Below, in pieces: positions 7,010-10,218 of a stretch of DNA of 10,218 nucleotides. Numbering within the stretch: the stretch's first letter is position 1; the number at the start of each line of letters is the position of its first letter. The notes below the pieces were generated by a model. That model did no database searches and was not told the DNA's origin. It was given only the letters and a program-made list of their open reading frames with translations. The translations under genes were made by a program, and so were the position numbers. Source of the stretch: an uncultured bacterium (GTDB lineage Bacteria > Bacteroidota > Bacteroidia > CAILMK01); NCBI GenBank assembly GCA_903835275.1, contig CAILMK010000212.1, positions 1 to 10,218 of the forward strand, given 5' to 3'.

Positions 7010-9466
7010 CTATTTCGTAATAATGAATTTTTTGGTTGCTACACTGCCATGACCTTGCATTTGCAGGAAGTAAATGCCTTCGGGCAATATGTTGGTGTCA
7101 ATTCTCAGGCGACTGTCACTTAAATCCTTTGGAATGGTGATGTTTTGCATCTCCTGTCCGTATACGTTGAAGATCTTTATGGTTTGGGGACTGATGCTTT
7201 TAAATTCTATGTTTAAAACATCCTTTGCAGGGTTAGGGTAGATGTGCACGCTTTTTTCCAGCAGGTTGGCCTCATCAATTCCGGTAACCGGAATGAAAAA
7301 TTTTATAGTGTCTGATTGCACCCTCGCTGAAGAAATGTTCAGGTTGTTATCTGCTATAAGGACTGAGGAAACATCAAAAAAAGATTTGTGTGCCGCACCT
7401 CCGGAAATATTATCACTCACTACATATTTGAACATGATGATTATTCCGCTATCACTTTTCCCCTTTTTATTCATTGCTGATTGTCCGGCGTGGGTAGTAC
7501 CTGCGCCATGATCATTTTTGGTAATCCCGATTATTCCGCCATTTCCAATCCAGCTACCGCTGAAATCAGCGGAAAATCCGTCCGTATCTATGACGGTTTG
7601 ATCATAATTCAGATCAAATGATAGTCCTGTTACGTTTGTTGCCTTGATGGAGGAATCACCAAGTTTTACCCGTACATGAAATTCACTTCCATAAGCAACG
7701 CTGTCCTCTATAATATCAACATATAATAATGGATCGGTAGATTTAGCCAGTGGATCAGCTTTCTTATTATGCGTGTAAGCATAATTCAATACGATCGGCA
7801 TTACGTCTGCAGAATCAATGACTCCGTCCCCGTTGCAATCAGCGAATTTGAAATCCTTCCCATTCGGGAAAGTCCTTCCCCATGTAGTGGAATGTTGCGC
7901 CACATAATTGGAAGATGCAATCTTGCGTGCCGGGCCCTTTGCACCAAAAGCGTAACCAAGGTTAAATACATCATCAGCACTTGCTTTTCCATCATTATTG
8001 GCATCACCCGGCCATACGCAGGTATCTCCCGCAGTGCAAATTCCGATGCCGGTACATGCAGTAAGCGCGTTTTTCTTGTAAAGCTCTTCCAGTGTGGAAA
8101 TATTATCCTTCATCAGTGCAAGGCTTTTCAAAGTAGTGCCCGCACCGCTCATGTTGAAAATAAAGGCGGCATTGATTTCTTTTACGCCACCTGCCTGCAA
8201 TGAAACCGGTCCGTAAGAACCGATACAACTCCTATCCGCAAGCTTATTATGTGCAGTTCTTTCTGACCACTGGTTATCCGCTGTAGGATCACCGGGGAAA
8301 GCAAAATTAGTCTGAACATAACCCACCATTCCGTTCAAGCCAAGGGTAATCGGCGCGCCGTTCTTCCATTTTCCTTCCAGGTAATTCAGGTATTCGCCCT
8401 GATAACGCGGGAAGCCCATAGCAGTGCTATCATCGGTATTGTAAAAATACGCGAAATGCGACATAGGCATAAACGCACCTTTATCATCAGTAAATCCATT
8501 CAGAAAATTGAAGGATTGTGCCGGGAGTTTATTCTGAAATCCTTTATAAAAAATCGTATCCGGCTTGCGGATAATTGAAGTATCATTGTCATTATCGGTG
8601 GCATTGTAGGCAAAGAATGCATTGTGTGTAGTATCGCAACCCACATAGTCATTAAACGGATTTCCAATATCAAAATCAGTCCATACTCCTGCATAGAAGG
8701 AATCATAGGACATGCTTCCGCGATTGATAACCGTATAGTGGAGGAAAACCGCATTATTCAATAAGGGATCATTGGCACAACTATAGGCATAAGCACTTGC
8801 CTGCACTTCCATGCTTAGCGGATTGCCATTGGTTTCTGTATGCTTCAGTTTATCATTGAATACCCACCAGAGCATGACATCACCTTTGATGTCGGGATAA
8901 TCTCCCTTGGCAGGATTGTATTTTCCGTCATGATCCACATCTACAAATGGAGCGAGCGTTGGAGCATATCCTTTAGCATTATTGCCATTGCCCGGCCAGT
9001 TTAAAATGGAAGAAGGGGTAGAAAGGCCCGCCAGGAAAGAATCTATTTCGAGGCGGGTTACTTTCCAAACCTTGTTATATAAAGAAGAAGTAGCCGAATC
9101 TGTAGAACCGTTGCTATCCAATGGCCCCGGTTTAAAATCTGTGCCGGTAACGTCATAGGTCTGGGCACTGATGTGGTTGATATGGTTTTTATCTGTGCCT
9201 CCCAGCCAAAGGGCGGCAGCGGATAGGGTATGGGTATTATTTCCCTTCGGAGCTTCAAAGGCAGATTTCTTTCCATCCCAGAATAATTGTCCGTCCGCAT
9301 TGAAGCGTGCAGATAGCCCGTTCCGGTTCAGGTAATCATAAGCTGTCTGTGCATTGCAACCCAGATAGGAAATGAAGATCACAGCAAGGGCGAATACGCT
9401 TTTCAGTGTACTGCGCATGAAGATCCCGGGTGGGAGGGGAGTGCCTGATATTTGATGTCTTTTCAT
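7010..9466 (-). CDS. T9SS-secreted protein with interrupted dockerin-like and cohesin-like domains
   Basis: The product has 818 residues from ATG 9466. A signal peptide ends at about residue 39 (GCNA). Residues 40-470 belong to a family common among Bacteroidota secreted proteins, recognised by ALWLGGTD, AQTYDVTGTDFKPGPLD and a probable Ca2+ loop DVDHDG (176-181). Two EF-hand-like dockerin loops follow, DANNDGKASADD (488-499) and DCNGDGVIDSAD (543-554), with an insert containing GPAR and W. Residues about 578-726 look like a cohesin-type beta-sandwich (VTGLSFDLNYD, GIIIMFKYVV). The sorting domain is at about 740-818 (VHIYPNPAKDVLNIEF, GIYFLQM). Function is unknown; a calcium-stabilised structural or adhesive role is likelier than catalysis. 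A TTG at 9529 also opens the frame but overlaps the -7 box. ATG 9466 has an A-rich leader. ATG 9418 gives a tidier signal peptide starting MRSTLKS and is a real alternative. Confidence 0.95.
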   Translation of the reverse strand: MKRHQISGTPLPPGIFMRSTLKSVFALAVIFISYLGCNAQTAYDYLNRNGLSARFNADGQLFWDGKKSAFEAPKGNNTHTLSAAALWLGGTDKNHINHISAQTYDVTGTDFKPGPLDSNGSTDSATSSLYNKVWKVTRLEIDSFLAGLSTPSSILNWPGNGNNAKGYAPTLAPFVDVDHDGKYNPAKGDYPDIKGDVMLWWVFNDKLKHTETNGNPLSMEVQASAYAYSCANDPLLNNAVFLHYTVINRGSMSYDSFYAGVWTDFDIGNPFNDYVGCDTTHNAFFAYNATDNDNDTSIIRKPDTIFYKGFQNKLPAQSFNFLNGFTDDKGAFMPMSHFAYFYNTDDSTAMGFPRYQGEYLNYLEGKWKNGAPITLGLNGMVGYVQTNFAFPGDPTADNQWSERTAHNKLADRSCIGSYGPVSLQAGGVKEINAAFIFNMSGAGTTLKSLALMKDNISTLEELYKKNALTACTGIGICTAGDTCVWPGDANNDGKASADDVFNLGYAFGAKGPARKIASSNYVAQHSTTWGRTFPNGKDFKFADCNGDGVIDSADVMPIVLNYAYTHNKKADPLAKSTDPLLYVDIIEDSVAYGSEFHVRVKLGDSSIKATNVTGLSFDLNYDQTVIDTDGFSADFSGSWIGNGGIIGITKNDHGAGTTHAGQSAMNKKGKSDSGIIIMFKYVVSDNISGGAAHKSFFDVSSVLIADNNLNISSARVQSDTIKFFIPVTGIDEANLLEKSVHIYPNPAKDVLNIEFKSISPQTIKIFNVYGQEMQNITIPKDLSDSRLRIDTNILPEGIYFLQMQGHGSVATKKFIITK

Positions 9467-9526
9467 AGCGTTTGTTTGGCTTGGTATTAAAAACAGGATA
9501 AAATTAGTTATAATGCCCGTAAGCGA

Positions 9527-9534
9527 CAAAAATA
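9527..9534 (-). promoter_or_regulatory. Promoter -7 box for the dockerin/cohesin-like protein gene
   Basis: On the minus strand TATTTTTG at 9534-9527 matches TAnnTTTG exactly. It lies about 60 bp above ATG 9466 and 108 bp above ATG 9418. No convincing -33 box is found at the usual distance. Transcription from here would begin below 9527, which excludes the TTG at 9529 as a start codon. Confidence 0.5.
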
Positions 9535-9551
9535 ATTATATCGGTTTATCG

Positions 9552-9564
9552 GGGCTTACAGCCC
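9552..9564. repeat. REP-like hairpin, GGGCT-AGCCC type
   Basis: GGGCT at 9552-9556 pairs with AGCCC at 9560-9564 across a 3-nt loop. It lies just above the -7 box of the downstream gene. It is a variant of the hairpin at 9757-9768 in the same orientation (GGGCTTACAGCCCAA against GGGCTTCAGCCCAA), so the two bracket about 190 bp. Confidence 0.5.
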
Positions 9565-9715
9565 AATGCTAAATTGTTAATGCTTAATTATTAATGGAAT
9601 AACTCAATAAAATAATGAATTTTATCGGATATTTTTGAAGTATCTGATTGTTGCGAAAGGAAATATTTTTTTTGGTGGAACATGCTCGGCTCTTGGTTAA
9701 TGAGCTAATGCATTG

Positions 9716-9768
9716 CCACGGCTTTTAAGCCGTGGATAACGAGTTCAAACAAATCCGGGCTTCAGCCC
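9716..9768. repeat. REP-like double hairpin downstream of the lipoprotein gene
   Basis: CCACGGCTT at 9716-9724 pairs perfectly with AAGCCGTGG at 9727-9735, and GGGC at 9757-9760 pairs with GCCC at 9765-9768. CCACGGCTTTTAAGCCGTGG and GGGCTTCAGCCC are the kinds of intergenic palindrome scattered through many Bacteroidota genomes and sometimes linked to REP-associated tyrosine transposases. No such transposase is in the window. The inner hairpin begins 12 bp after the lipoprotein stop codon and could slow or end its transcription, but no strong T tract follows on the minus strand. The rest of 9567-9710 is AT-rich and I see nothing else in it. Confidence 0.6.
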
Positions 9769-9780
9769 AAATTATTTTTA

Positions 9781-10218
9781 TTAATTCGCACCGATTGAAT
9801 CACAAAATAATTTTTTTACAGTAACTGTCCTGAGAGGGCTAACAATTAGAACCTGGCCACTTTCCAGTTTTTTTTTGAGTTGATAGGTCCACGTACCGTA
9901 CGGAATATCAAAACCAACATTTCCAGTATCATGACAAGTACTACAACATTCACGGGGGCCAAAAGGCAATCTATTATAAAGATACTCTCGGGGTGATTTA
10001 ATGAACACTTTGCCATTGGCAGTGTCTCCAAACCACAGCTGGATAGAATCTTTTGGCCCTGCCACCGATCGTCTATAAACGACAATTCCTCCATAATATT
10101 CACATATGTCAGATACATTTGCATCACCTACATAATTGGAGGCATTGGGATCCATGCAACCTATTATTTGGGTTTTTTCTGCGCCGCAGGAAAAAAGCAA
10201 TAATAAAGATAAAAACAA
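9781..10218 (-). CDS. Putative lipoprotein with GCxDPxAxNY...C-Y motif, 5' end cut by window
   Basis: At least 145 codons are visible. The frame is open to the right edge, where the first codon is TTG, so the true start and the charged part of the signal peptide almost certainly lie outside. The visible start is a hydrophobic run LSLLLLFSC; Cys11 fits a lipobox, predicting an acylated lipoprotein exported through the inner membrane. Next comes GCMDPNASNY...DICEY (20-41), a short cysteine-paired motif (C21 and C39) common after the lipid anchor in Bacteroidota lipoproteins. The remaining 100 residues contain a cysteine cluster, ECCSTCH (90-96), and a late Cys139 near the C-terminus. I do not recognise this part and assign no function. 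It reads the same way as the downstream T9SS gene, with a gap of about 310 bp containing hairpins and a promoter, so co-transcription is unlikely. Confidence 0.85.
   Translation of the reverse strand: MFLSLLLLFSCGAEKTQIIGCMDPNASNYVGDANVSDICEYYGGIVVYRRSVAGPKDSIQLWFGDTANGKVFIKSPREYLYNRLPFGPRECCSTCHDTGNVGFDIPYGTWTYQLKKKLESGQVLIVSPLRTVTVKKLFCDSIGAN

Noticed and set aside
9630..9637. TATTTTTG on the + strand as a promoter -7 box
   Set aside because: The region is AT-rich, so chance matches are expected, and no gene follows on the + strand.

Overview
The window looks like chromosomal DNA of a member of the Bacteroidota, probably a free-living or environmental lineage that cannot be placed further from this sequence. 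Three things support this. Two very large secreted proteins end in the C-terminal sorting domain used by the type IX secretion system (T9SS), which is confined to that phylum. The promoter-like boxes fit the Bacteroidetes TAnnTTTG -7 consensus and there are no Shine-Dalgarno sites. The third gene encodes a lipoprotein with a GCxDPxAxNY...C-Y motif that is common in this phylum.

Layout from left to right. Positions 1-139 carry four 24-bp-spaced copies of a GGTGGTCAATTTGACCGG-like motif ending in TTTTCCA; I read this as the terminal end of an insertion sequence, most likely IS21-like, whose body lies outside the window. Positions 140-491 hold no gene. They contain a direct repeat, a TAnnTTTG box and a perfect + strand terminator packed within about 90 bp, followed by the terminator of the first minus-strand gene. 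A 2061-residue secreted protein (492-6677, minus) is built from three copies of a beta-helix plus CARDB-like unit, then an Ig-like domain, two PKD domains and the T9SS domain. Positions 6678-7009 hold its promoter, a cluster of short palindromes and the terminator of the next gene. A second T9SS cargo protein (7010-9466, minus, 818 residues) has an N-terminal region found in many Bacteroidota secreted proteins, an interrupted dockerin-like EF-hand pair, a cohesin-like domain and the sorting domain. Positions 9467-9780 contain its promoter and several REP-like hairpins. The last gene (9781 to the right edge, minus) is the incomplete lipoprotein.

All three genes read leftward. The two T9SS genes each have their own promoter box and terminator, so they are probably separate transcription units with a shared destination, the cell surface or medium, and not parts of one pathway. 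None of the T9SS machinery is present. No catalytic residues, defence genes, CRISPR array, tRNA or rRNA could be recognised. I see no convincing new multi-gene system here. The more interesting signals are the architecture of the two large proteins and the unexplained intergenic elements.
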